From an uncultured Clostridium sp. (lineage in GTDB: Bacteria > Bacillota > Clostridia > TANB77 > CAG-508): a DNA stretch of 51,861 nt. The notes under the pieces are model-generated. The model had not been told where the DNA came from. It ran no database searches and saw only the letters and a program-made list of their open reading frames with translations. The DNA is taken from positions 1 to 51,861 of the forward strand of contig USDL01000008.1 in assembly GCA_900553365.1 (NCBI GenBank), written 5' to 3'. Numbering within the stretch: the stretch's first letter is position 1; every line of letters begins with the position of its first letter. Below are positions 37,924 through 46,537 of the stretch, one piece after another. A program made the translations under genes and the position numbers.

Positions 37924-38373
37924 TCACTTATTACTATGAAAAAGATTTTTTATTAAATTAAATATTTTTTTATACCATTTTTTTTCTTGTACAACAGTCA
38001 TTCTTGTTTCTTCAGATTGTTGTATTTTTTCTTGTATAATTCTATTTCTATTTTTAAATATATCGTCTGGATTATATTTTTCTATTAAAGCATTTTGATA
38101 TTCTAATTCCATTTTATTATATTTCTCTTCTAATCTTTTTTTCTTTTCATTGTCCATCCAAAAATTAATATCTAAACATGATAAAACTTCAATAGTTTGT
38201 CCATTTACATTTTTGGGATTAAACAAATCATAAGGATCAATATTAGAAACATACTTTTTATTTCTTTTTTCTTTAATATTTTCTAATATTTCAATTGGTA
38301 TTTTCATTACAATAGATTTGTCCATGTATGATAATATTTCATATACCTCCGAATATGTATTTGAATTTATCAT
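37924..38373 (-). CDS. Small element protein, paralogue 1 of 3
   Basis: 149 residues. The N-terminus YSEVYEILSYMDKSIVMKIP matches two other genes of the element: the one at 43559-44008 (EVYEIFKLMPQELLNKIP) and that at 43119-43541 (EVIEILSYVPKKDIEKIP). The C-terminus shares KYNPDDIFKNRN and a basic KKIFNLIKNLF amphipathic end with the 43559 paralogue. It begins at the last base of the two-HEPN gene, so the two are co-translated and may work together. Function unknown. Confidence 0.65.
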   Translation of the reverse strand: MINSNTYSEVYEILSYMDKSIVMKIPIEILENIKEKRNKKYVSNIDPYDLFNPKNVNGQTIEVLSCLDINFWMDNEKKKRLEEKYNKMELEYQNALIEKYNPDDIFKNRNRIIQEKIQQSEETRMTVVQEKKWYKKIFNLIKNLFHSNK

Positions 38374-40256
38374 TATTTATTTTTTCCTTTCTCTTTTGAC
38401 TCTGTCAATTCTGGTAATAAATCCCCTATTAATCCTCGAATTAAAGCATCTTCCCCTACTCTTGATTCAAAATCCTCATTAGTAGGTCTTATATGATTCG
38501 AAATTATTAAATTTTCACTTTTTTCTTTTTTAAGCTGTTTATTAACTTTATTTTGTACACTTTGAATTAATTTCATAAATTGTTCTGCCGTTATTTCTAA
38601 TTGAAATTCAGGAGTAGTTTTATTTTCTAAAGAATAATCTAAAAAAGTAAACTTAATTTTTTCTAGATTCTTCTTTTCTAAAGCATTAAAATAATCTATT
38701 TCATATGTTCCATGAGCTATACTATTACGAATATGTATAAACAAATTAGTATAATCATTGTATTTACCAAAATAATCATTTTCCCTTATTTTTAACCTCT
38801 TGATTAAGTCTGTACATTTTTCTATTTTTTCATTATATTGTTTAATTTCTAAATCATATCGTTTTTCAAGTTCTTCTTTTTTAGGATTTTTATTATTAAG
38901 TTTCGATTTTTTTTTATTTAGTTCTTTTATTTTTTCGGTATAAGTTTGTATTGTAGATTGATACTTTAAAATTTCATTATTGATTTTATCCAATTTTTCA
39001 TTTCCAGGAATATCATATACAATAGAAGGACTTTCAAAATCATCAATTTCTATTTGTAAACCATTAATATCTTCTAGATTATGATATTCAAAAATAGAAA
39101 TATCTTTGTTTTTCTCATTAGTATTAACCTCTTTAAGAAAAACACAACTATAATTCCCTAATCCTAATAGCATATTAGCATAAATTATTGGTCCTTCATA
39201 GGACATCCTTTTTATATCTAATTCTGCATTATGCTCCTTAGTTAGTCCCTGCATGTAAATATACATTGAATCGCAATATGTAGATATCAAGTCAACACCT
39301 GAACGTTCCCCAAAAGTACCCTGAAAAACATCTTCTATAAACATTTGTCTTATATAAGGATTTTCCTTTTTCATTAAATATTCATAATTAGATAATCCTA
39401 TATATTTTAAATACTTTTTTATAAATTCTTTTGTCTCTTCTGTTTTTCTATCCTTTTGTTCAAACAATTCAAAAAAATTTGCTTTGGAATGTTCTTTTAT
39501 GTTTTGCAATATTTCTTTTTGTTTTTTTGCATTATCATAAGATATAATATTGTTTTTAATCATCTGATCTATAATAGAATCAATATTATCATCTATAGTT
39601 AAAGGATTTACATTTCCTTGAATAATATATTTTTTTAGACTTTTTAAGTAATTTTCTAAAAAGTAATTATTTTTACAACTTTCAAATTCTCTATTTCCAG
39701 TTAAAAAATATGTATCTGATTTATTAGAATAAAATGTGTACAAATCACTATATATATATTCAAGGTATTTTATTTCAAGTGCGTTAATTCTACCATTAAA
39801 TTTTCCATTGTTAAATACTACATTAATATTGGATAGTTTATTATTAGCAAAAGTTTCATTATTATCCATTGTTGTTACATACTGAAATTCTATATCATAT
39901 TCTCCATGAACTAAACAATTTCTTATTTGCTTTACAACTTCATATGGTGTCATCTCATTATCAGTCAATAGTTGTTTAAAATATTCTTTCCCTTCAAAAG
40001 CCTTTATTATATCCTCTTCTTTAACTTTATATTTACCATCTTTTTCATTAATTTTTTCAAAGTTTTGAGAAATACTGATTCCAACACTATTTATTATTGC
40101 TCTTAATATAGCAGGATAATATGCAAATGTAGCTGTTTCTTCAGGAGTCATAGTATATTGTATTAAAGTATTAGGTTTAATTATTTTAGCTAAATCTATC
40201 ATAGTTTTATAGTAATCAATAACCTCATTAAAATCACCTAGTTTATTTAATATCAT
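38373..40256 (-). CDS. Two-HEPN protein, candidate HEPN ribonuclease
   Basis: 627 residues. Two copies of an RNxxxHG motif: KQIRNCLVHGEYDIEF (R112-H117) and IHIRNSIAHGTYEIDYF (R510-H515). Each is followed by a similar beta/helix segment, so the HEPN-like domain is duplicated, one at each end. A central coiled coil (KIKELNKKKSKLNNKNPKKE) lies near residue 420. Rx4-6H is the active-site signature of HEPN RNases (Cas13, RnlA, many toxins). No CRISPR array or HEPN antitoxin such as MNT is next to it; the partner may be the coupled 149-residue protein. Start ATG 40256; no strong ribosome site apart from AGGAGATAAA. Confidence 0.65.
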   Translation of the reverse strand: MILNKLGDFNEVIDYYKTMIDLAKIIKPNTLIQYTMTPEETATFAYYPAILRAIINSVGISISQNFEKINEKDGKYKVKEEDIIKAFEGKEYFKQLLTDNEMTPYEVVKQIRNCLVHGEYDIEFQYVTTMDNNETFANNKLSNINVVFNNGKFNGRINALEIKYLEYIYSDLYTFYSNKSDTYFLTGNREFESCKNNYFLENYLKSLKKYIIQGNVNPLTIDDNIDSIIDQMIKNNIISYDNAKKQKEILQNIKEHSKANFFELFEQKDRKTEETKEFIKKYLKYIGLSNYEYLMKKENPYIRQMFIEDVFQGTFGERSGVDLISTYCDSMYIYMQGLTKEHNAELDIKRMSYEGPIIYANMLLGLGNYSCVFLKEVNTNEKNKDISIFEYHNLEDINGLQIEIDDFESPSIVYDIPGNEKLDKINNEILKYQSTIQTYTEKIKELNKKKSKLNNKNPKKEELEKRYDLEIKQYNEKIEKCTDLIKRLKIRENDYFGKYNDYTNLFIHIRNSIAHGTYEIDYFNALEKKNLEKIKFTFLDYSLENKTTPEFQLEITAEQFMKLIQSVQNKVNKQLKKEKSENLIISNHIRPTNEDFESRVGEDALIRGLIGDLLPELTESKEKGKNK

Positions 40257-40352
40257 TTTATCTCCTCTTATTTAATATAATCCAATAATATTTTATCAAT
40301 AAAGCAAATTTTTTACAATATTTTTATAAAAATTTATTCATTAATTTCTTCC

Positions 40353-40565
40353 TTATCTTTCCAATTCTAAATCTTTTTCTTTTATTAACTTATCAAATTC
40401 CTTTATATAGCTTAACTCATTCTTTTTAAAATAATAATTCAAATTTGTTCTTTCTGAATCAATATCCTTATTGGTATGTCCTCTTGTTTTCCTTTCATTG
40501 TGAACATATCTTCCCTTTGCTTCATCTCTTGTTAATTTTTCGTTTCTTACAATAGCATAACTCAT
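40353..40565 (-). pseudogene. Truncated MobV relaxase (N-terminus only)
   Basis: ATG 40565 behind GCAAGGAGAT encodes MSYAIVRNEKLTRDEAKGRY, nearly the same as the start of the full relaxase at 47719, then NERKTRGHTNKDIDSERTNL and NELSYIKEFDKLIKEKDLEL. It stops after 70 residues, before the catalytic His motifs. A remnant of a duplicated mob gene; the sequence upstream is also duplicated. Confidence 0.8.
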
Positions 40566-40610
40566 ATCTCCTTGCACCTCCTTTTTTCGCTCAAGATATT
40601 CTTTTAAATA

Positions 40611-40627
40611 TCTAACATACTAGACAA
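40611..40627. repeat. Direct repeat copy 1, upstream of truncated mob (possible oriT part)
   Basis: TCTAACATACTAGACAA, identical to 47759-47775. It is followed by the inverted repeat AAGTTTT...AAAACTT and a GTAGCAGGAGTTCCTACACCC stretch similar to that at copy 2 (shortened to GCAGG..CACCC). MobV origins of transfer lie just upstream of mob. Confidence 0.6.
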
Positions 40628-40703
40628 GTTTTTTACAAAACTTATCTGTGTAGCAGGAGTTCCTACACCCTTTCCTAAAAAATAACTAAAGTAATTTTTT
40701 AGG

Positions 40704-40734
40704 CTTAATAAAATAGCCAAGCTATTTTATTAAG
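40704..40734. repeat. Perfect inverted repeat upstream of truncated mob
   Basis: CTTAATAAAATAGC CAA GCTATTTTATTAAG, 14-bp arms, in the 200-base gap between truncated mob and the RepA remnant. Either a terminator for repA or part of the transfer origin. Confidence 0.6.
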
Positions 40735-40783
40735 TGAAGTTGCATATTAGAGATATCCTACAACTTCATATCAGAGCTATTTC

Positions 40784-41383
40784 TTATGGAGATATTAAGC
40801 TATTCTCATAAGCAACGTTAGCATATAAGCTATTCAAGAGGTCTTCATGGTATTCTCTTTTATTACAAGCTGAAGTAGTGCTTGTTTTTTTAGTAGTTAT
40901 ATGTGTGTTTCCTAAATTATTGTATAAGCAAATCATCAAATAATTTTTAGCATTCTGTACATTTGGAATATTATTTAATATATCTAATAATTGAATTAAA
41001 TTTTCTTTAACTATTAATTTTAGTTTATCTAATATTTTATAGTGATTAACAATAACACTTCCCACTTTTAAGGTATCTTTATAATATAAGCTATCAATTA
41101 CATCTTCCAAAATTATTATTTCTTCTTTAGCAAATTCATTTAATTTACATTTATCTTTAATTATTTGTAATTCATGTTCATTATTAAGATTGATAGACTC
41201 AGTATTGATTATATTAGTTTTGATATTATTAGTATTGATTCCTCGTAAATCCTCCGATTCAAGAGCCGTAATATTTCCTTCTGCAGAATCGTAATTTTTA
41301 CGACTCTGGAATCGTACATTTTCCGTTTCTTCATATTGTATCTTTCCAACATATATCAAATTAGGTTTGCAAAAACAAATCAC
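40784..41383 (-). pseudogene. RepA-type replication initiator, C-terminal remnant (DUF6017-like)
   Basis: About 199 residues. KPNLIYVGKIQYEETENVRF followed by a polar linker and a helical domain ending NIPNVQNAKNYLMICLYNNL is the C-terminal half of RepA initiators of Clostridia plasmids and mobile elements. The N-terminal DNA-binding domain is missing: homology ends near 41370, where an unrelated gene fragment begins on the other strand. The first codons (ATG 41383) are therefore not the native start. Confidence 0.65.
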
Positions 41384-42641
41384 TTCATTATGTACTACTT
41401 CCCTTGAGCCTAAAATAAGACCTGAATTTCTAGCTATTACATATAAAGGTAAAAAATTATTAGCAGTTAAAATAAATGGAATTCCTCAAAAGAAAAAACC
41501 ATGTTATTATAAAAATGCAGGAATAAATAAAGGCTCATATATTAGAATTGGAGATTCAGATGAGCATATGACTGATTATGAAATATATAGTCTGCAAAGT
41601 TATAATGAAGGTATAGAAGAAGATTTAAGACCTGTGCAAAGAGCAGAATTTGAAGATTTGAATAAAGAAAAAATTGATGCATATTTAGTAAAAATTAGAG
41701 ACGAAAAACCAAACTTTGCAAAATTTTTGGATGAAAAAATATTAAAATTAAGTGGTATCATAGAAGATAGTACCGGAAAAATGAGACCAACTCTTGCTGG
41801 AATGTTTGTTTTTGGAGACTTTCCACAAGGTTTCTTTCCACAATTATTTATTGCTGGAGTAGTTGTTCCAGGTAGAAAACTTGGAGATGTCGGAGAAATG
41901 GGCCAAAGATTTGATGATAACAAAAGAATTGAAGGAACTATTGAAGAAATGCTTGAAGGAGCTTTGGCTTTTGTTAGAAGAAATATACCTGTTAGAGTAA
42001 TAATTGATGAAACCGGAAAAAGAGAAGATATACCTATTTATCCTATGAAAGCATTAAGAGAAGCTATAGCAAATGCCCTTGTTCATAGAGATTACAGTTC
42101 AAACTCTGATGGTTCATATATTTATTTAAGAATATTCGATGATAGAATTGAAATTTTAAACCCTGGTGAACTATATGGAAATAACAAACTAGAAAATTTA
42201 GGAACTGACAAAAAAATGGAAGTAAGAAATAATGTAATTATTAGATTACTTGAAGAAACAACAGATGTTGTAGAAAATAGACATACTGGAGTTGCTACAA
42301 TGCGAGAAGAAATGAAAAAAGCAAATTTACCAGAACCAGAATTTGAAATATTAAGAGGAACATTTAAAGTTACATTTAGAAAAGAGATTCAAGAAATTGT
42401 AGAGAATAATTACACAGAAAAAGAAAATTGCACAGATAATTTCACAGAAAATTGCACAGAAAAAGAATTAAAATTGTTAGAACTGTTAAAGAACAAACCT
42501 AATATTACTCAATTAGAACTTTCTAATGATTTAAATATATCAAGAAGAACTGTTTCAACAATTTTAGCAGGACTAAAAGAAAAGAAAAAAATTGAAAGAG
42601 TTGGATCTGATAGAAAAGGATATTGGAAAATAGTAAAATAG
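41367..42641 (+). CDS. AlbA_2/COG2865-type ATP-binding regulator, N-terminus missing
   Basis: 424 residues. SLEPKIRPEFLAITYKGKKL and GSYIRIGDSDEHMTDYEI are the end of an AlbA_2 (Schlafen-like) domain. A GHKL-type ATPase-like region follows (YPMKALREAIANALVHRDYS, IFDDRIEILNPGELYG), then a C-terminal winged helix (NITQLELSNDLNISRRTVST). Such proteins are putative transcription regulators. About 100 N-terminal residues are absent, and the frame has no credible start or ribosome site, so it is probably a fragment. The junction with the RepA remnant is head to head. Confidence 0.7.
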   Translation: MQKQITSLCTTSLEPKIRPEFLAITYKGKKLLAVKINGIPQKKKPCYYKNAGINKGSYIRIGDSDEHMTDYEIYSLQSYNEGIEEDLRPVQRAEFEDLNKEKIDAYLVKIRDEKPNFAKFLDEKILKLSGIIEDSTGKMRPTLAGMFVFGDFPQGFFPQLFIAGVVVPGRKLGDVGEMGQRFDDNKRIEGTIEEMLEGALAFVRRNIPVRVIIDETGKREDIPIYPMKALREAIANALVHRDYSSNSDGSYIYLRIFDDRIEILNPGELYGNNKLENLGTDKKMEVRNNVIIRLLEETTDVVENRHTGVATMREEMKKANLPEPEFEILRGTFKVTFRKEIQEIVENNYTEKENCTDNFTENCTEKELKLLELLKNKPNITQLELSNDLNISRRTVSTILAGLKEKKKIERVGSDRKGYWKIVK

Positions 42642-42644
42642 TGA

Positions 42645-42672
42645 AATCAGCCATTCGTTTAAATGGCTGATT
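42645..42672. terminator. Bidirectional terminator
   Basis: Eleven-bp stem AATCAGCCATT / AATGGCTGATT with a 6-nt loop, between the AlbA_2 gene and the convergent small gene. Confidence 0.65.
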
Positions 42673-43093
42673 AATATTTTACCACTTCATTAGTCTGTGA
42701 AATATCCCCTTCCCTTTCAAAAGTAGCTCTCTTGAGTGGTGTTGGAACACAAATTGTATGTTTTCCAATTTGCTCAGGTGTAATTACGTATTCTTGGTTT
42801 GTGGTATTTTCTTTTTCTAATTGAGTATATTGTAAATATTGATTATTTCTCTGTTCATCAATTTGAGATGTTTGTTGGTTAAATTCTGACTTAAAAGTAT
42901 TAGCAAATCTTTCATTCCATTCCTTTGCAATGTATAATGGACGGCTTTTAGATTCTTCCATTATTCTTTGTTCTGTAATCTCATCAACTTTTTGAACATA
43001 TTCATTGGCTTTTTCCTTGTATAAAATTATAACTTTTTCTAATGCTGGTAAATATTCCATAGCTTCAGTATTAAATAGTCCATTTCCTTGCAA
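42671..43093 (-). CDS. Unknown protein, probably separated from the preceding frame by a shift
   Basis: 140 residues if begun at TTG 43093; it has no proper ribosome site. Helical and charged (ALEKVIILYKEKANEYVQKV), with a proline-rich later part (VITPEQIGKHTICVPTPLKR). The frame is open upstream (NIESLFKRYQKEIIELQ) to the end of the gene at 43119-43541, so both could be one 290-residue protein broken by a +1 change in the run AAATAAAATATAG near 43130. There is no CGG at the break. Function unknown. Confidence 0.45.
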   Translation of the reverse strand: MQGNGLFNTEAMEYLPALEKVIILYKEKANEYVQKVDEITEQRIMEESKSRPLYIAKEWNERFANTFKSEFNQQTSQIDEQRNNQYLQYTQLEKENTTNQEYVITPEQIGKHTICVPTPLKRATFEREGDISQTNEVVKY

Positions 43094-43118
43094 CTCAATT
43101 ATTTCTTTTTGATACCTT

Positions 43119-43541
43119 TTAAATAAAGATTCTATATTTTATTTGGGAATATATCTCTTTTGCTTTGTTCAAATCTATATCCTGGATATTATCTAACTTT
43201 TTTAAATAAGCATTAAAACAAGTTTTCATACAACTTTGCAATGTTTCTCTTGCCATTTCTGGATTTTTTCTTGCATTTTCATCAACAGTTTGAATATCCA
43301 TTAATATTTTCAAATATGGATATTGATATTTATCTTTTTCATCTGTTTCCAAAGCATCTATATATCTTTCATCAAACTCATCTAACATTTCTGGAAATGA
43401 ATATTCCGTTTCATATTCAGTAGTTTGTAAATACATTTCTAATAATTTTTCTTTTGGTATCTTTTCAATATCTTTTTTAGGCACATAACTTAATATTTCA
43501 ATTACTTCTTTATAGGCTCTTGCATATTCTTTTGAAATCAT
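43119..43541 (-). CDS. Small element protein, paralogue 3 of 3
   Basis: 140 residues. Its N-terminus YKEVIEILSYVPKKDIEKIP matches the paralogues at 37924 and 43559; the rest differs (EYSFPEMLDEFDERYIDALE). The zero frame ends YSQIKYRIFI in an A/T run, and the next frame continues (see 42671-43093). Ribosome site AAAAAGGAATTAAAAT. In the string of minus-strand genes after the MobV relaxase. Confidence 0.6.
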   Translation of the reverse strand: MISKEYARAYKEVIEILSYVPKKDIEKIPKEKLLEMYLQTTEYETEYSFPEMLDEFDERYIDALETDEKDKYQYPYLKILMDIQTVDENARKNPEMARETLQSCMKTCFNAYLKKLDNIQDIDLNKAKEIYSQIKYRIFI

Positions 43542-43558
43542 ATTTTAATTCCTTTTTA

Positions 43559-44008
43559 TTAATTTTTCTTAAATAAACTTTTAATCTTTTCAAATAGTCT
43601 TTTTAAGAATGATTGTTCCTTGTATTCAATCATAGCTGTTTCCTCATTGCTTGGTTCTATTTCTTCTCTGTTTTTCTTAAAGATATTATCAGGATTATAT
43701 TTTTCTCGTAATTCTTCTTCTAAAATTCTTTCTGCTTCTTTTAAATCTCTTGCATCTTTTTCTTGTAATCTCTTTTTTTCATCTTGTGAACAAAGAAAAT
43801 CCCTATATATCAAGCCTAATAGTATTATTGTTTCATCTTTTAATTTTTGATTTTCTATTGGTTCTTTAATGTTCGGTAAATATTCTTTATCTCTTTCTTC
43901 TTTGATTATTTCATAAAATTTTTGTGGTATTTTATTTAATAACTCTTGTGGCATTAATTTAAAAATTTCATATACTTCTGAAAATGCTTCCATATATTCT
44001 TTTTTCAT
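43559..44008 (-). CDS. Small element protein, paralogue 2 of 3
   Basis: 149 residues. EVYEIFKLMPQELLNKIPQK at the start, a central coiled coil (DARDLKEAERILEEELREKY), then KYNPDNIFKKNREE and a basic amphipathic end FLKRLFEKIKSLFKKN. It is closest to the gene at 37924-38373, with which it shares length and both ends. The ATG lies just after the repeat-protein stop, with AAAGGTAGGTAAAC as ribosome site. Function unknown. Confidence 0.65.
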   Translation of the reverse strand: MKKEYMEAFSEVYEIFKLMPQELLNKIPQKFYEIIKEERDKEYLPNIKEPIENQKLKDETIILLGLIYRDFLCSQDEKKRLQEKDARDLKEAERILEEELREKYNPDNIFKKNREEIEPSNEETAMIEYKEQSFLKRLFEKIKSLFKKN

Positions 44009-44016
44009 TAGTTTAC

Positions 44017-45081
44017 CTACCTTTCACTTTGTTCATCGTTATGTTCTTCCATTTCATAGCTCTGACTTCTATCTCTTGTAATAGTTTTTATTGCTTTTAC
44101 AATATCATCTTTCATTTTTACAAATTTGGCTTTTACATTTTGAGACATTCGATCTATTACATTGTACCAGTTATTAAATCTATTCATCCATAAATCTACT
44201 GATTGTGTATTATTTATGTTATTATTTTGTTCTGCTCTATTAAGTTCATTTCCAACTTCGTCTCTTATGCTTTCTTCTCTAGGTCTATATTTTTCTGTAT
44301 ATAATTCCTGGTGTTCTTTTTGAGTTAGTACCTCAGCCATTTTTTTATATTCGTCTGGTGTTATTCCTCTTTTTAATGCACTTGCGATTTTCATTGCATC
44401 ATTTGACCTATTATCATTTTCTTGTTCGTTTTTATATTTTATTGTTTCTATTTTTTTCAAACCTTCTGGCGAAATTGTATATACTTCTTCTTCCCTTCTT
44501 ATTGTTTGATTTTCATTAGATACTTCTATTTCTGGCTCTACTCTTAAATTATCTTCCTGCTCTGCCTTCGCCTTAGCTTCCTGTTCTGCTCTTTCCTTTG
44601 CCTCTTGCTCCGCCTTTGCTTTGGCTTCTTGTTCTGCTTTTTCTTTAGCCTCTTGCTCTGCCTTTGCTTTGGCTTCTTGCTCTGCCTTTGCTTTGGCTTC
44701 TTTTTCTGCCTTTTCTTTAGCCTCTTGCTCTGCTTTTTCTTTGGCTTCTTGCTCTGCTTTTGCTTTCGCTTCTTGTTCTGCTTTTGCCTTGGCTTCTTGA
44801 TTAGCTTTTTTCATTTCATCCATTCTCTTCATGAATTTATCTATTCTCTTATTAAATTCTTCATTTGATAGTTTCGTAATATCTTCATAGTACTCTAAGC
44901 ATCCATTTTCATATAAAGTATCTTTCCAGGATCTTCTCATCTCTAATTCTTCATTTGTTAATGGTTGTTCATCTAATGAATCTATCTTGCCCAATTTCTT
45001 TCTAAAATCTTCTTGAACTTTTTCATTATCACTAACATAATCTAATGTTTTTCTACTACTTTCCAAACTCCTACGTGCCAT
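44017..45081 (-). CDS. Element protein with long Lys/Ala/Glu/Gln repeat coiled coil
   Basis: 354 residues from ATG 45081 (ATGGAGGAAACAT before it); a further upstream ATG has no site. An N-terminal helical domain (SLESSRKTLDYVSDNEKV) is followed by about ten imperfect eight-residue repeats KAEQEAKA (residues about 95-185), a single long helix, then a helical C-terminal region (RREEEVYTISPEGLKKIETI, MNRFNNWYNVIDRMSQNVK). Probably a structural or scaffold protein of the mobilization region. No known family. Confidence 0.65.
   Translation of the reverse strand: MARRSLESSRKTLDYVSDNEKVQEDFRKKLGKIDSLDEQPLTNEELEMRRSWKDTLYENGCLEYYEDITKLSNEEFNKRIDKFMKRMDEMKKANQEAKAKAEQEAKAKAEQEAKEKAEQEAKEKAEKEAKAKAEQEAKAKAEQEAKEKAEQEAKAKAEQEAKERAEQEAKAKAEQEDNLRVEPEIEVSNENQTIRREEEVYTISPEGLKKIETIKYKNEQENDNRSNDAMKIASALKRGITPDEYKKMAEVLTQKEHQELYTEKYRPREESIRDEVGNELNRAEQNNNINNTQSVDLWMNRFNNWYNVIDRMSQNVKAKFVKMKDDIVKAIKTITRDRSQSYEMEEHNDEQSER
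44556..44801. repeat. Tandem repeat encoding KAEQEAKA units
   Basis: About ten imperfect copies of a 24-base unit (plus-strand form near GCTTCTTGCTCTGCCTTTGC). The copies differ mainly at third codon positions. Expected to be prone to length change by slippage. Confidence 0.75.
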
Positions 45082-45113
45082 ATGTTTCCTCCATAACTTC
45101 AAATAATTCTTAT

Positions 45114-46448
45114 TTATTCTCTGTCTTTTTCATCATTACTTGCTTGTTTTTGTTCTGCTGAAATTGCCTGTACTATGTCTGCTTGTTTTTTAGCGTGTCC
45201 TTCAATTTCATTTGCTCTATCATTAAAACCTTTCATTGTTTCCATCCATTCTGCTGCTTCTCCATCTTTATTTATACCCTCTGCTTCTTTTTTTTCTTTA
45301 ACCTGAGCCTTAGTCGTTTCAATATATTCCTGTATAGCAGCTTCTTTTGTTCCATATCTTTGTAATCTACTACTTAATAATTCATATACAAATTCGTCTT
45401 CTATACCTCTTGAAACAATGTATTTATCTAATTCCTCTATTTCTTCACGTCTTTCCTCTGGTGTAGTATCTCTGCTATTTAAAATCTCTAATAATAACTC
45501 ATTAGCATCATCAATTGATGGTTCACCCTTTGCAATTCTTTCTGCTCTATCTTCTAATAATTCTGTAATTGTTTTTCTTGGTCCATCTTCGTGATATGCA
45601 ACTCCTAGTATAGGATACAATTTCCTAAAATCAGGAGCATTTTGTGCTAAAAATTCCATTGTTTTTAATGTTGGAGAATTTACACCTTCCCCTAATATAT
45701 TTTTTTCTTCTTCTGACCTTTTCCTATATTGCTCAATTCTTGTTTTGATTTCTTCTTTATCAAATAATTCATATACTCCTTTGTTATATGTCTTTAAAGC
45801 ATCTAATGCCAAACTTAAGCCCCATTCTTCAGCATCATTTTCTGTAAATAGTTTAGAATAATTTTCAGTATAGAATTTAGGATATACTTGCCTAGTAATT
45901 TTTTCTAAAGCCATACGATATCCTCTTTTTGCTTGTACAGCATTAACATCTCTATAATCTCTCTGTACTCTAATATCTTGATAAACGTGTACTACTTCAT
46001 GGAAAATTGTTTGCATTGCTCTTAAAAATTCATCTGGATCATTCGTCATTAATCTTTCACATACTTTTTCTTCAGAGTATATTAATGTATGACTATTATC
46101 ATTATGTGATATGCATACAGCATTACTTTTCTCTCCTCTTAACTTTTTATATTCTTCTGCTGGCAATATATCTATATTAATTTTCCCCTCAATTCCGTGA
46201 GCCATAGAATACATTTTTGAACCTAATTTTGCAAAATACACTGTTAGACATCTGGCTTCGTCTTTATCAAAATGCCCAATCTTATTTTTCATTAGATACA
46301 ATGTACTTGCTCTACATAAATAATAATCTGTTTCATCATTTATATCCATCGCATTTATATTTTCTTGACAATATTTAACAATAGCTTTTAATGCTCCTAG
46401 CTGTTTATTTATAAGATTTTGCTTTAATTCTATTTTCTCATTTTCCAT
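45114..46448 (-). CDS. HEVVH-motif protein, putative zinc metallopeptidase of the element
   Basis: 444 residues without signal peptide. AMQTIFHEVVHVYQDIRVQR near residue 155 contains HExxH, and LFTENDAEEWGLSLALDAL further on could give another ligand. The rest is helical, with a charged, coiled C-terminal region (DKYIVSRGIEDEFVYELLSS, NEIEGHAKKQADIVQAISAE). It lies between MobV and the repeat protein in one minus-strand string. Family not recognised; similar predicted proteases occur on many Clostridia elements. Confidence 0.65.
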   Translation of the reverse strand: MENEKIELKQNLINKQLGALKAIVKYCQENINAMDINDETDYYLCRASTLYLMKNKIGHFDKDEARCLTVYFAKLGSKMYSMAHGIEGKINIDILPAEEYKKLRGEKSNAVCISHNDNSHTLIYSEEKVCERLMTNDPDEFLRAMQTIFHEVVHVYQDIRVQRDYRDVNAVQAKRGYRMALEKITRQVYPKFYTENYSKLFTENDAEEWGLSLALDALKTYNKGVYELFDKEEIKTRIEQYRKRSEEEKNILGEGVNSPTLKTMEFLAQNAPDFRKLYPILGVAYHEDGPRKTITELLEDRAERIAKGEPSIDDANELLLEILNSRDTTPEERREEIEELDKYIVSRGIEDEFVYELLSSRLQRYGTKEAAIQEYIETTKAQVKEKKEAEGINKDGEAAEWMETMKGFNDRANEIEGHAKKQADIVQAISAEQKQASNDEKDRE

Positions 46449-46537
46449 GTTTTCACCATTTTTTATTTAATATTTCAAATTTATTATAACATATAATTTA
46501 TTATTTTTATTATATTTTCTACAAATTTTTTAATATT

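Noticed and set aside
44556..44801. CRISPR array
   Set aside because: The repeats are directly adjacent 24-base coding units for KAEQEAKA without spacers. No CRISPR was found anywhere.
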